Shown here in pieces: positions 10,114 to 19,318 of a stretch of 64,000 bases of DNA; position 1 is the first letter of the stretch, and each line of letters opens with the position of its first letter. The stretch spans positions 11,775 to 75,774 of the forward strand of contig DAITMB010000006.1 of assembly GCA_036835375.1 (NCBI GenBank), in the 5' to 3' direction. This stretch comes from JANQTF01 sp036835375 (GTDB taxonomy: Bacteria; Bacteroidota; Bacteroidia; J057). The notes below the pieces were generated by a model. That model made no database searches. It had not been told where the DNA came from and saw nothing but the letters and a program-made list of their open reading frames with translations. Made by a program: the position numbers and the translations under genes.

Positions 10114-12096
10114 CTACTGCTTGAGTAGGTAGCGAAACTGCACATGATCCTGGTATCGGAGGGTAAACACGTACCTACCAGCAGGCAAAGGCGGTACATT
10201 GACTTGTCGGTCTATTCGCCCGGCAGGTAATTCCCATCTCCCCTGCCCTACCCTTGTACCCGCCATGTTGGTGAGCTCCCACTGGATATTTCCTGCTGAC
10301 AACATGTCGATTGACACAGTCAGTGGCTCCTCTTGGAAAGGATTTGGAAACAACGTGAGCAGCTGAAAATGAGCTGAAGCGGCCACCTTTCCCAGTCGAA
10401 CCCAGTCGGAGTAGGTCCAATCACCCTCATGGGTGACACCTGTAACCCGATACCACTGGGTGCGGTCTTCGGGCGGCACCATCATGCGAAAGCTGCCTTC
10501 GAATCCTTGTGGCTGTGGATTGAGCGTAGGGTCGGAGCCTGGCGAATAAGTCGCCAATTCTCTGGGACTCAAGGTATCTTCTCCTCCTTCGAGCACAAAA
10601 TAATCGAATGTCGCGGGTTGATTCGTTTGCCAGGAAAGCCAGTCCCCCTCGGGTTGAGTATTTCCTTTCAAATCGAGGACCAAAGTGGGTGCCACCATTT
10701 TTCCCTCCTTCGCATTCACCCACAAACTTTTCCCTTCTAAATACCCAACTTCGTTTGCGGGGCAACCGTCGTCTTGCGAGTTGCCATAATACGCACGCCC
10801 TGGACGATTAAATGTGCCATAATCGTGGCATTGTTGACCATCTCCAAAATTGATCCCTACAGTCGCCGGAAATCCCCCAAATCCCCGGATCCCGCCTGAA
10901 CTTCCTCCTGTGGTCCAGCCCATTTTGCCATAAGAAAAAAGTACATTCACTTCTGTAGGCAATAGTTGTCCCCGAACCTCCCTGACAGAGCCATCGGTGA
11001 GGAGTACCTGAAAAGAATTTCTTGTTGCGCAATCATTTCCTTCACAGCCATAGTAGCCGACCTCCAGCCAGGTCACGATCAGGTAGTGCTTGTGAGGATC
11101 GAGGTAGTACCAAATTTCTCCTCCCTTTGACAGGTCCACATCTCCAAAAAACGGTGCGACCATGCGTGGACCGTTCTGGCAAAATGGCTCGGGCGTGAAC
11201 TCGTAGTGTGGTGCGTCTAAGCTGATATTCCCATTGGAATTAATGAACACCTGCTGGTAATTTTTTTCAAAAAAGGCAAAGTTGAAGCCGAGTGGAAGGG
11301 CTTCGCTACAATCGTCACATGCATCGCCTCGCGCGAATTTTTTGTAAGTGACTTTCTCTCCTTTGAGGTCTTCTCCCAGCGAGATCCAAGCTGGCGCATC
11401 ATTCTGGGGGGGACAATCTTCGGGGCAAGCATCTCCTTCTTCGCAGATGCCATCTCCACAAAAGCCCGGACGCCCCGTGAGCAATATTTCATCCAGACCC
11501 ATCCCCCAGCTCCATTTGCCCTCATCATCGAAGCGAAAGCGCAACTGCACGAGCTTCCCAGCATAGCGGCCCAGCGGAATCTCCACTTTTCCGTAGTAAT
11601 CTTCGTCCAATTCAAAAATTTGAATCCAGTCTCCGCCATCGTGAAGATCTACTACACAACGCCCAGCTCCTTCGTAGGTGGCCAAGGCAAGCAGAAATTG
11701 TAGGGTGAGATCACTCATCTCGGCGCTCCGCTCAAAGACGGGACTCAGTAGGATTGCTTGTCCGATGTCGTCTTCTTCTGATTCAGATACATACACCCAA
11801 CTCCCCGCTCCGGGGTTCATCATCCCCACAAGGTCACCTTCATCGACCTGCCAACTGCCTCCTTCTGCTGGATCCAGCAAGTGCCAGCCAAGGAGAGATT
11901 CGGCGCTGCCATCCATCCAGGCAAGCGTATCTCGCTCCAGATAGGAGCATTTGGATTGGCTGACGCCCCATGCTGGCATGGCGAGGAGGCAAATGACGGT
12001 CATGAACCAGCCCTGCACGCGTGGGCTAAGCCGGGACACAGTTCTACCTCCGAGGAGATTTGCTTGAAAAACAGTACAGCCGTGGGTGCGCATCAT
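10114..12096 (-). CDS. Secreted NIDO-domain protein with short T9SS type A C-terminal signal
   Basis: The product is 660 residues. The start overlaps the stop of the upstream gene (ATGA), which supports it, although the hydrophobic signal segment starts only at about residue 32, so a later start is possible. After a jelly-roll-like N-terminal part comes a small Cys-rich segment (CGDGICEEGDACPEDC) and then a nidogen-like region (INSNGNISLD, MVAPFFGDVDLS, VLFSYGKMGW, VGINFGDG). The C-terminal 80 residues fit a Por secretion-system sorting domain (LFPNPFQEEPLTVSI, LPAGRYVFTLRYQD). It is probably exported by T9SS and anchored or released at the surface. The function is unknown; NIDO domains occur in extracellular matrix and adhesion proteins. 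Confidence 0.75.
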   Translation of the reverse strand: MMRTHGCTVFQANLLGGRTVSRLSPRVQGWFMTVICLLAMPAWGVSQSKCSYLERDTLAWMDGSAESLLGWHLLDPAEGGSWQVDEGDLVGMMNPGAGSWVYVSESEEDDIGQAILLSPVFERSAEMSDLTLQFLLALATYEGAGRCVVDLHDGGDWIQIFELDEDYYGKVEIPLGRYAGKLVQLRFRFDDEGKWSWGMGLDEILLTGRPGFCGDGICEEGDACPEDCPPQNDAPAWISLGEDLKGEKVTYKKFARGDACDDCSEALPLGFNFAFFEKNYQQVFINSNGNISLDAPHYEFTPEPFCQNGPRMVAPFFGDVDLSKGGEIWYYLDPHKHYLIVTWLEVGYYGCEGNDCATRNSFQVLLTDGSVREVRGQLLPTEVNVLFSYGKMGWTTGGSSGGIRGFGGFPATVGINFGDGQQCHDYGTFNRPGRAYYGNSQDDGCPANEVGYLEGKSLWVNAKEGKMVAPTLVLDLKGNTQPEGDWLSWQTNQPATFDYFVLEGGEDTLSPRELATYSPGSDPTLNPQPQGFEGSFRMMVPPEDRTQWYRVTGVTHEGDWTYSDWVRLGKVAASAHFQLLTLFPNPFQEEPLTVSIDMLSAGNIQWELTNMAGTRVGQGRWELPAGRIDRQVNVPPLPAGRYVFTLRYQDHVQFRYLLKQ

Positions 12097-12542
12097 TCTG
12101 TCAAATTTTCAACAGCGGAAGCCTCAGTGTCGAGTCGGATGAGAGACTGACGAATGCGAAGTGCTTTGGCAGGGTCCATATTCTTGACCGTTTCCAGACG
12201 TTGGCTCAAGTCCTCGGCCTGCAAGTAGAGCGAAATCATACGTTCGGCCCGGGCCCCGGCTTCTGTCCGTTCCACCTTGAGTGAGCGGAGTTGAAGAAGT
12301 TCCTTTTCCCATTCCATCCGCTTCTCTCGATATGGATTCAGCACCACATCGTCGGCCCACCTGATCTCCATCGGCTCCAAGAAATAGACTTGAGACGCTC
12401 CAGAGACAGCATCTTCCTGCTCAGCGCTAAAGTAAAGCCACATCCATGTACTGAGACCTACGACACCGAGCAAAATTCCAAATATCAAAGATTTGATGCC
12501 CAGGCGGGAGGAGATGATGGTATTGATTTGCTGTTTTGACAT
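12093..12542 (-). CDS. Small single-pass membrane protein with coiled-coil tail
   Basis: The 149-residue product has one transmembrane segment at about residues 17-40 (SLIFGILLGVVGLSTWMWLY), then a charged helical region rich in Glu, Arg and Leu that should form a coiled coil on one side of the membrane. I do not recognise a family. Its stop overlaps the start of the NIDO-domain gene by four bases, so the two are probably translationally coupled, and it may help assembly or anchoring of that protein; that is inference from position only. Confidence 0.6.
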   Translation of the reverse strand: MSKQQINTIISSRLGIKSLIFGILLGVVGLSTWMWLYFSAEQEDAVSGASQVYFLEPMEIRWADDVVLNPYREKRMEWEKELLQLRSLKVERTEAGARAERMISLYLQAEDLSQRLETVKNMDPAKALRIRQSLIRLDTEASAVENLTE

Positions 12543-12648
12543 GCGTACTATAATTGCGCACGCAACCTAGGAATGCCCTCGCTGATTTCAGGATCAGAAG
12601 CAGGCCAAATATTACAGATCGTTAATAATTAAGATCAGGAATTGTCCA

Positions 12649-13719
12649 TCAAGGTTTATATCCGGCCCCAGCAATTATTTTTCCATAATCTACTTCTTCG
12701 CAAAGCGCTTCCAAATTGACCTCAGGATGTTTTTTCAAGTAGCTTTCTACCAAGCGCCAACCTGTGAACTCAGCCAATCGTGGGGCAGACTCCCGCGCTA
12801 ATTCTGAGGTAAAAGCTTTGTCAGCGAGAAAATCGCGTTCGTGCTGCATGTCAGTAGAGTACAAGTGCGGCATCATGAATTTGTAATTGGCAGATTCAAA
12901 CATTCGAACCCACTCCATCTGACTAGATGTGTAGCGAAACAGCAGGGAGTCGTCGGTGTAGGGAAGCAGACGGTGCATGACGACTTGCTTAATGCCAGCC
13001 CGAACCGCCCGGTGCGCAAGCGGAACCGGCTTGGTTTCTGATAGCGGCTCAACCAGTTCTTCTGCGATCTGCTCCACCAGCACCACGTCGAAGTACGCGG
13101 GTTGCAAACGCCTTCGCTGATAGGCAAAAATCCCTTGTGGATACATGGGCCATTCTTCGCCCATGAAGTAATGCAGCCCAAAGCTGAGGATTCCGGGATA
13201 AGAAGAAAGCTGGTCCACTTGATTCCAATCGGACTCTTGAAAATAGCCGTTGACGTGGGCAGTGAATCGTGGCAACGTAAGTCCCGGAAAATAGCTGAGC
13301 AAGCGCTTCAGCGGTGCCGAAATACGATCAGCCAAGGGCATATCGTAGGGGAAAGTCAGCCTTACGGTGTCCAGCAAGGCAAAAAAAGTGGAATCGCGCA
13401 ACGTTTGACCCAGATAGAGGGTCATAAGACTGTCTTGTGCGCGTCCAGCGGCGATGCGGTCGGGAAGCAAAAGATATTGTTCAAAAAACTCCCGCTCTGG
13501 TCTCACGAATCGCTCCCAGGCGTCCCACAGCGAAATATTGGGTTCTTGCCGAATGGCTGTCCCAAAAGCCCACATGAGGCTGTCGATCCGGGTAACATGG
13601 AGAGTAAGCGGAATGTCTGCGACATCTTCATCTTTTTGCTCCTCGCAACGAAGCGATATCAAGGCGCACAGCCCCAATAGCAACAGCCCGATGGCACGAA
13701 AGGAATTTATTCTCATCAT
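12649..13719 (-). CDS. gldB: Gliding motility lipoprotein GldB
   Basis: The product is 356 residues, the usual GldB size. It starts with a lipoprotein signal (LLLLGLCALISLRC, Cys about 25; the lipobox is loose, with Arg before Cys). The body matches the family pattern: RIDSLMWAF near the start, a long helical centre with FTAHVNGYF and GLHYFMGEEWPMYP, and a C-terminal FTGWRLVESYLKKHPEV segment ending in a GYKP tail. GldB is an envelope lipoprotein required for gliding and T9SS-linked motility in Flavobacterium. The usual neighbour gldC is not seen here. The gene lies upstream of the NIDO pair on the same strand with a 106-bp gap, so co-transcription is possible but unproven. Confidence 0.8.
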   Translation of the reverse strand: MMRINSFRAIGLLLLGLCALISLRCEEQKDEDVADIPLTLHVTRIDSLMWAFGTAIRQEPNISLWDAWERFVRPEREFFEQYLLLPDRIAAGRAQDSLMTLYLGQTLRDSTFFALLDTVRLTFPYDMPLADRISAPLKRLLSYFPGLTLPRFTAHVNGYFQESDWNQVDQLSSYPGILSFGLHYFMGEEWPMYPQGIFAYQRRRLQPAYFDVVLVEQIAEELVEPLSETKPVPLAHRAVRAGIKQVVMHRLLPYTDDSLLFRYTSSQMEWVRMFESANYKFMMPHLYSTDMQHERDFLADKAFTSELARESAPRLAEFTGWRLVESYLKKHPEVNLEALCEEVDYGKIIAGAGYKP

Positions 13720-14034
13720 GGGAGATCAGTGATCGGGACGCAAGATAGGGCATTTGGCAACGATGAGGTTACAGAAAAGATTGCGAAAAGCGTTGGATGC
13801 GAATATTTCGTTGTGACTTTGTTACTTGCTTCCCTGTTCCTTGCTACGTGCGAATGCATCGACTGTGTAGCATTTGTTCAAAATCTCCTAACTTTTCCTG
13901 GGTGGAGATAGACGATATTTAGCAAATTGTCCAGCAATTACGCCTAGTGTCCCAAACGTCGGGCCTATTCTTTCACTTAAGTTCGGGTACCATTCACTCA
14001 CCATTTGATTTTAGCTCATCTCAACATTCTACCG
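13720..14034. other. Divergent intergenic region between gldB and the barrel gene
   Basis: This 315-bp stretch should hold the promoters of both flanking genes. I see no confident -7/-33 pair and no RNA gene. Confidence 0.4.
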
Positions 14035-14721
14035 ATGATGAACAATTTTATGAAGCAATACCTTCTTTCCATCCTCTTCCTGATTGTGGCTTTACCTGCT
14101 GCTCAGGCACAGAAAGGCCCAAAACTTGGCCTCCGCTTCGGTCCACTCGTCTCCTTCACCACTATCACAAGTGACAATGGCAACGAGATTCCGGGGACGA
14201 CAGTCAGTAGTAAGTTGGGATTTTCCTACGGATTGATGACCACTTATGGCTTCACCGACAATTACGGCATCTACTCAGGAGTGCACATTGTGAGGAAAGG
14301 ATTTGACAGAACCACGACTACTGATTCCCTTACATTTTCTCAAGATGTGGTAGCGACCACCGTTGAAGTTCCCATAGCCCTTCGCGGCCGATCCAATGAA
14401 ATCGGCAATGGTGTCTATATCAATGGCTTATTTGGATTGACCCTCGATGTGAGGGCTGCCTACCGCAATATCTACACAGGCCTTAGCCCCACAGGCGAGC
14501 TTGGATCCGGGACGAGCAAGAACACGGCCCTGATCAATCCAATCACCTCGAGTTTTCTTTTTGGGGCAGGTGCTGATTGGCTCATTGATCGTGTGGGCAA
14601 TTTCAGCTTCAACATCGCATTTCATCGCGGATTAATAAATCTTAACAACAAGCGCAACACTGGTAACGACGAAACCATCAGGGTGAGCTATCTCGCACTG
14701 GACGTGGCGTATTTGTTTTGA
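14035..14721 (+). CDS. Outer-membrane beta-barrel protein of the PorT-like/porin type
   Basis: The product is 228 residues from the ATG at 14035 (ATGs at 14038 and 14050 are also in frame). A clear signal peptide (QYLLSILFLIVALPAAQAQ) is followed by alternating amphipathic strands typical of Bacteroidota small barrels (LGLRFGPLVSFTTI, GLMTTYGFTDNYGIYSGV, FNIAFHRGLINL), ending in an aromatic YLF, as expected for recognition by the barrel assembly machine. The function is unknown. A strong terminator follows, so it is likely a monocistronic transcript. Confidence 0.75.
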   Translation: MMNNFMKQYLLSILFLIVALPAAQAQKGPKLGLRFGPLVSFTTITSDNGNEIPGTTVSSKLGFSYGLMTTYGFTDNYGIYSGVHIVRKGFDRTTTTDSLTFSQDVVATTVEVPIALRGRSNEIGNGVYINGLFGLTLDVRAAYRNIYTGLSPTGELGSGTSKNTALINPITSSFLFGAGADWLIDRVGNFSFNIAFHRGLINLNNKRNTGNDETIRVSYLALDVAYLF

Positions 14722-14778
14722 TTCTGGTGACGCGGAGGGAGGCCAAACGGCGACCCTCTCTAACCATCAGCACCTTTC

Positions 14779-14812
14779 TTGCCTCGGGCCTCGTGTCCGG
14801 GGCAATTTTTTT
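14779..14812 (+). terminator. Rho-independent terminator of the barrel gene
   Basis: A 9-bp stem (14779-14787 with 14797-14805, one G-T pair) encloses a 9-nt loop and is followed by seven T residues. Confidence 0.85.
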
Positions 14813-14929
14813 ATAAAAACGTCTATAAAAAACATCAACTATCCAGGATTTTTCTCCACAAAAAGATACAGTTTCTTGGATCTGCTTTTTCGATTCGCTT
14901 ACTTGCGTCCAATACATTAGACAACCCAG

Positions 14930-16282
14930 ATGCCTAAAATTCTCATCATCGACGACGACGAATCCATCCGCATGGCCTTACAGGACATCCTCATGTACGA
15001 AGACTATGAGGTGGATATGGCCGCCGACGGCCAGGAAGGCTTGGACAAAGTCCTTCAGGGAAGTTACGACGCGGTGATCTGCGACATCAAAATGCCCAAA
15101 CTCAACGGCCTGGAAGTCTTGGAGCGTGCTGTCGGAGAAAAGCCCGACTCCACTTTCGTGATGATCTCCGGTCATGGAGACATCGAAACGGCGGTGGAAG
15201 CCACGAAAAAGGGAGCATACGATTTTCTACAAAAACCACCAGATCTCAATCGCTTGCTTCTCACAGTCCGAAATGCTACCGAGAAAACCGGCCTGGTGAT
15301 CGAAGCCAGAAAACTCAAGCGCAAGGTTTCCAAAACACGCGAGATCATCGGAAAATCTTCGGTGATGGAAAAAGTCCAGGAGACCATTGACCGCGTGGCG
15401 CCTACTGATGCGCGCGTGCTCGTGACTGGCTCCAATGGCACCGGGAAGGAGCTGGTGGCTCGGTGGATTCATGAAAAAAGCACCCGTGCCGATGGACCGA
15501 TCGTTGAAGTGAACTGTGCAGCTATTCCCAGTGAGCTGATTGAGTCAGAATTGTTTGGGCACGAAAAGGGTTCTTTTACAGGGGCCTACAAGCAGAGAAT
15601 CGGCAAGTTTGAACAAGCGCATGGTGGTACCCTTTTTCTGGACGAAATCGGTGACATGAGCCTCAGTGCCCAAGCCAAAGTGCTGCGTGCGCTTCAAGAA
15701 AGCCGTATTTCACGAATTGGCTCTGACAAGCAAATCCAGGTAGATGTGCGCATCGTAGCAGCGACGAACAAGGATTTGATCACTGAAATCGAGAGGGGGA
15801 ATTTCCGGGAAGACTTGTACCATCGACTTTCTGTGATCCTGATTCATGTGCCGCCATTGGCGGACCGCCGAGAGGACATCCCCCTGATTACAAATTCCTT
15901 TTTGGAAGAAATCGCAGAGGAATACGGCTATCGAAACCTCAAGATGGAACCAGATGCTGTATTGGAGCTCCAGAAACTAGACTGGACAGGAAACGTGCGT
16001 GAGCTTCACAATGTGGTGGAACGCCTGGCCATTCTCGCAAATGGACCGATCACGGTTCAGAACGTGATAGATTATGCGACTCCTCCCAAGCGGCGAAAGG
16101 GACCGGGCATGTACGATCGCTTCGATAAATTTCAGGAATTCAAGGATTATGTCGAAAAGGAATTTATCCAGCACAAACTGGAGCAAAATGGATGGAATGT
16201 ATCTAAAACTGCCGAAATCATTGACATTCAGCGGAGCCATCTGTACAACAAATTGGAGAAATACGATCTGAAGCGAGAGTAA
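14930..16282 (+). CDS. Sigma-54-dependent response regulator, NtrC family
   Basis: The product is 450 residues with three domains in order. Receiver (1-120): acidic pocket Asp8-Asp10, phospho-acceptor Asp52, Ser80 and Lys102. AAA+ sigma-54 activation domain (about 135-370): Walker A GSNGTGKE (usual GESGTGKE), the sigma-54 contact loop as GSFTGA (usual GAFTGA), Walker B GGTLFLDEIGD and the FREDLYHRL segment. Fis-type helix-turn-helix (about 415-450): NVSKTAEIIDIQRSHLYNKL. It should activate sigma-54 promoters when phosphorylated, but no partner kinase is adjacent and the targets cannot be told from this window. TACTTGCG at 14900 is a possible promoter element 22 nt before the ATG. Confidence 0.9.
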   Translation: MPKILIIDDDESIRMALQDILMYEDYEVDMAADGQEGLDKVLQGSYDAVICDIKMPKLNGLEVLERAVGEKPDSTFVMISGHGDIETAVEATKKGAYDFLQKPPDLNRLLLTVRNATEKTGLVIEARKLKRKVSKTREIIGKSSVMEKVQETIDRVAPTDARVLVTGSNGTGKELVARWIHEKSTRADGPIVEVNCAAIPSELIESELFGHEKGSFTGAYKQRIGKFEQAHGGTLFLDEIGDMSLSAQAKVLRALQESRISRIGSDKQIQVDVRIVAATNKDLITEIERGNFREDLYHRLSVILIHVPPLADRREDIPLITNSFLEEIAEEYGYRNLKMEPDAVLELQKLDWTGNVRELHNVVERLAILANGPITVQNVIDYATPPKRRKGPGMYDRFDKFQEFKDYVEKEFIQHKLEQNGWNVSKTAEIIDIQRSHLYNKLEKYDLKRE

Positions 16283-16322
16283 TTCAGTGCGAAACGCGCT
16301 AGTAGCCTTCGCTACAAAACTG

Positions 16323-16361
16323 CGCCCATTCGAGACCGTCGTGCATGGTCTTGAATGGGCG
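16323..16361. terminator. Hairpin between convergent genes
   Basis: A 9-bp outer stem (16323-16331 with 16353-16361) continues through a G-T pair and AGACC/GGTCT into a stem of about 15 bp. There is no T run, so it may be a bidirectional or RNA-stabilising hairpin rather than a classical terminator. Confidence 0.5.
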
Positions 16362-16453
16362 TGATGCTTATGTGAAAGCGTAGGAGAATGTATCTATGAA
16401 TCGGAAGCTAGGTATGATCGGGGTTTCCTTGTCAGCATATGCCTTCGTTACCC

Positions 16454-17050
16454 CTATTGTACAACGCCGCGCAGATTCCAGTTGATATTGATTCCGTTGT
16501 TCGTTCTGATGCTCAGCTTCCGCCATTGCCCATCGCTGCTGTCGAAGAGGTAGTCTCCATGCGTAGCGGCAGGACCGGGATCACATCCCAAGACCCGTGC
16601 GTCAGCAGGATTATCAAATCGAAATCCTATCCAAAGGTCTTGTTGAGTGTCAAGAGCAATGGGCGTGTCCAAGGTGAGTCGGTGCCAGCTTTCGGACGTC
16701 AATTCCGAGCCTATAGCATCAGAAAGCAGTAATTCCTTTGGTCCGTTGTTTTCGGTGCCTTGATAAATGCGAAGGGTTGCGGATCGGGGGAGGTCCAAGG
16801 TGTAAAAAATAACTTCAACGAGCGATTTTCCATCAAGTCCTGCCAAATCAGCTGGTGTAAACCGCACCGATCCTTCATATACCCCCGAGGGAAATTGCGG
16901 CGCGTCGACGTTGGAGCCATCGTGACTCAGCTGCACCAATGGGGCTTCCACCTGTGGTTCTGGCAGGGGTGGATCTTGGTCGCAAGCGGTGAAAGACGTC
17001 AGGACGAAAAGGCCAGCGGCCAAATGGCGAAAAAATAGGGACAAGTTCAT
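16454..17050 (-). CDS. Secreted lipoprotein of unknown function, jelly-roll-like
   Basis: The product is 198 residues with a lipoprotein signal (AAGLFVLTSFTAC, Cys about 23) and an acidic proline-rich linker. The rest is all-beta with a pattern frequent in Bacteroidota secreted proteins: LRIYQGTENNGP, SWHRLTLDTPIALDTQQDLWIGF, then a GPA...GDYLF segment and a final ININWNLRGVV. That pattern resembles carbohydrate-binding or sorting-adjacent jelly rolls, without a known activity. It lies 108 bp downstream of the anti-sigma-like gene on the same strand and may belong to that transcript, making it a possible output or sensor of the sigma system. Confidence 0.6.
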   Translation of the reverse strand: MNLSLFFRHLAAGLFVLTSFTACDQDPPLPEPQVEAPLVQLSHDGSNVDAPQFPSGVYEGSVRFTPADLAGLDGKSLVEVIFYTLDLPRSATLRIYQGTENNGPKELLLSDAIGSELTSESWHRLTLDTPIALDTQQDLWIGFRFDNPADARVLGCDPGPAATHGDYLFDSSDGQWRKLSIRTNNGININWNLRGVVQ

Positions 17051-17158
17051 GGTGTTAATTTTGTACGAAGGTCACCGCTTTTGTCTGCGAAAACAAGCAC
17101 CTCCAAACACGCAGGATCAAAGATCGCTCACGGAAAAACAATCTCCCAAGACCGTTTT

Positions 17159-17689
17159 CTATAGCCCCTCGATCAACTCCTCCATCAACGCTACATGGAT
17201 CGCTTGGTGGATGCGAAGTTCTTGCAGGAGGGAATCCTGGTTGATTTCAAAAGAATGTGCCTTCCGAATCTCCTGGAGCCGTTGATTGACTTCAGTCAAT
17301 CTTGGGAGCAGGCGTTGATACAACGGCATACGTTCCAAGTCTTGATCTACTTGGGCCACGAGCGCCTCAAGTTGCACTCGATATGCTTGCTCTGCCTCGT
17401 GCCATTCTGGTCCAGCATCCTGTATTTGATGAATCGCCGGAAGCAGAGAGGACATGGGTTGAGTGGACTGAGGTGCCACCCGGAACCAGATCCATGCACC
17501 TGCAATGATCATCAATACGGCAGCTGCCACACGAAAAATCTGATTCCATTGCCAATTTACGGATCGGACTTTCCCCTTTGGAGCGGATTCAAGATCTTGT
17601 GCGATCTTGGCCCATAGTTCTGGGGAAGGAACTTTGTGATCGAGCTCCTCGCGATGATCACGGATATATGTTTCGATGTGATTCCACAT
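17159..17689 (-). CDS. Membrane-bound anti-sigma-factor-like protein
   Basis: The product is 176 residues. The cytosolic N-terminus (IETYIRDHREELDH...ELWAKIAQDLE) matches the pattern of Bacteroidota anti-sigma proteins encoded beside ECF sigma genes. One transmembrane segment follows at about 52-70 (IFRVAAAVLMIIAGAWIWF), then a periplasmic helical coiled-coil region (about 95-176). The zinc-binding HxxxCxxC of ZAS-type anti-sigmas is absent. It sits 100 bp downstream of the ECF sigma gene on the same strand, which supports the role. Binding and release have not been shown, so this is family- and context-based. Confidence 0.7.
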   Translation of the reverse strand: MWNHIETYIRDHREELDHKVPSPELWAKIAQDLESAPKGKVRSVNWQWNQIFRVAAAVLMIIAGAWIWFRVAPQSTQPMSSLLPAIHQIQDAGPEWHEAEQAYRVQLEALVAQVDQDLERMPLYQRLLPRLTEVNQRLQEIRKAHSFEINQDSLLQELRIHQAIHVALMEELIEGL

Positions 17690-17789
17690 ACTGAGTCTTA
17701 GATTGGTAGCTGGAGAAAAACTCCAGGGTTGACTGAAAAGTGGCCTGAAAATAATTGCGATGTGAGACGAGGGTCAGTGTGTTGTGTTC

Positions 17790-18389
17790 TTACAAATAGG
17801 GCCGAAGCCGCTCTTGCAAAAGCTTTTTGGCGCGATGAAACTGAGATTTGGAGGTCGAAACACTCACCCCAAGAATGTCTGCAATCTCTTGATGATCGTA
17901 CCCTTCTAATTGATACAGAGAGAAAATCACTCGACAACCGTCGGGAAGACTTTCAATCGCCTGCACAATGAGGGCGGAATCGATCGCTGGCGGCTCAGCA
18001 TCTATCACAGGGGGCGGCTCGGCGATTTGGGCTTCGACATGCTCTAGTGGCTCAAACTCAAACTTCTGGCGTTGAAGCATCGAGACGCACTTGTTGATGA
18101 CGATCCGCTTGAGCCAGGCTCCGAAAGTGGAGCGGCCTTCAAACGTATGGAGCTTTCGAAAAGCACTTACAAAAGCCTCTTGTAAAGCGTCCTCCGCAGC
18201 AGCATCGTCACCCAGCATACGGGCACAGATATTAAACATCGCTCGTGAGTAGAGCTGATAAATTCTAGACTGGGCAGCACTGTCTCCATTTTTGCAGGCT
18301 TCTACCAAGTCGAGGTGAAGGGGGATTGTTGTGGTGTTCAAGGCAGTTCCCTCATACATTTGGCCCAGTGACTCAGAATTGTCGGTCAT
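17790..18389 (-). CDS. ECF-family RNA polymerase sigma factor
   Basis: The product is 199 residues. Region 2 (about 28-105) contains the DDAAAEDALQEAFVSAFRKL core-binding helix and FGAWLKRIVINKCVSMLQR. A short Pro/Glu-rich linker (PPPVIDAEPPAIDS) separates it from region 4 (about 140-197), with LPDGCRVIFSLYQLEGYDH and the HTH EIADILGVSVSTSKSQFHRA. It would direct RNA polymerase to an alternative promoter set and is probably held by the membrane protein encoded next. The first 25 residues are longer than usual; later Met codons at 11 or so could be starts. Confidence 0.88.
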   Translation of the reverse strand: MTDNSESLGQMYEGTALNTTTIPLHLDLVEACKNGDSAAQSRIYQLYSRAMFNICARMLGDDAAAEDALQEAFVSAFRKLHTFEGRSTFGAWLKRIVINKCVSMLQRQKFEFEPLEHVEAQIAEPPPVIDAEPPAIDSALIVQAIESLPDGCRVIFSLYQLEGYDHQEIADILGVSVSTSKSQFHRAKKLLQERLRPYL

Positions 18390-18438
18390 GGTTGGAGCTG
18401 ATTGTGAAAATTAATGCAGAATTCCATATTTTTATGAT

Positions 18439-18891
18439 ATGGACATTTACTTTTTACTCGCTTCCCTCACGCTTAGCCTTTATCTGGTTGGTGTTCACTG
18501 GACGTTCCAACTCGTTCACTTCCCGCTTTACTCTCAAGTGGGACTCAACGAATTTCAGGACTATCAATCGCTCCACCAACGAAAAATCCTTTGGTCAGTT
18601 CGCATTCCACGCGGCTTGGCCCTGGTCTTGGCTGGCATCCTGATCCTGCTAGAGCCTTGGGACATGAAGACCTGGGAACTTTGGGTGCATTTTGGTTGTC
18701 TGCTCGCGGCTACGGTCATCTCTTTTCAGTTTATTCGCCCCCTTCAAGGAATGCTCGCCCAGCAAGGATATTCTACGAAGGTGATTTATACCATGACCAA
18801 GCTTCACTGGGCTCGCACCATTCTCTCCACTGTTGCTGCGCTGGTCTTGCTGTTCGCGCTCTGCCGAATTCTCCTGGAGGCCCTTGAGTGA
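18439..18891 (+). CDS. Four-helix integral membrane protein of unknown function
   Basis: The product is 150 residues with four predicted membrane segments at about 4-24, 57-74, 80-100 and 124-146. Loops carry conserved-looking His and Arg residues (GVHWTFQLVHFPL, SLHQRKILWSVRIPRG, TKLHWARTI). The overall pattern resembles small DUF1772-like membrane proteins, but I cannot assign it with confidence. It is divergent from the ECF sigma gene with only 49 bp between the two starts, so the promoters must be close together or overlapping. Confidence 0.6.
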   Translation: MDIYFLLASLTLSLYLVGVHWTFQLVHFPLYSQVGLNEFQDYQSLHQRKILWSVRIPRGLALVLAGILILLEPWDMKTWELWVHFGCLLAATVISFQFIRPLQGMLAQQGYSTKVIYTMTKLHWARTILSTVAALVLLFALCRILLEALE

Positions 18892-19304
18892 CCAACTATG
18901 CTTTCGGCGTTTACGTATGATGCATTACGCTAACAATAGGCCTAAAATGTTCCAAAAACCTGCCTAGTATTTTTCTGCGACGTGCATGATTGGTTCTTAT
19001 TCGAGAACTCCTGTCAAATAAAATTCAGCACGTTTCGTGAAAGATTCCAACATTTTCCTTAACTATCTTCTTATTCGAGCAATATTTACCCATTTTGTCT
19101 GATAATTTGCTGGTCTGATTGTCGTAACATGACATCTCGTTGAACAAATCAGGTTGATGAACTTGGTGCTAAGATGTCTTTGAAATTTATTCGCTGCGGT
19201 AGTACTTGCCATGTGCACGGAACTTTTGTAGCGCAACTTCAGTTTATTAGTCCGGCAAACCGACAGAGGTAATCTCCGAAAAAAAATCAAAGGTGTGACT
19301 CGAA
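18892..19304. other. Intergenic region before the tail-specific protease
   Basis: About 410 bp of AT-rich sequence without a convincing frame on either strand, RNA gene or strong hairpin. Confidence 0.4.
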
Positions 19305-19312
19305 TACCTTCC
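19305..19312 (+). promoter_or_regulatory. Possible -7 promoter element TACCTTCC
   Basis: TACCTTCC lies 6 nt before the ATG at 19319 and matches six of the eight positions of the TAnnTTTG-type element, counting the two free ones. It argues for a very short leader and for the ATG over the upstream in-frame GTG at 19295. Confidence 0.3.
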
Positions 19313-19318
19313 ACCATT

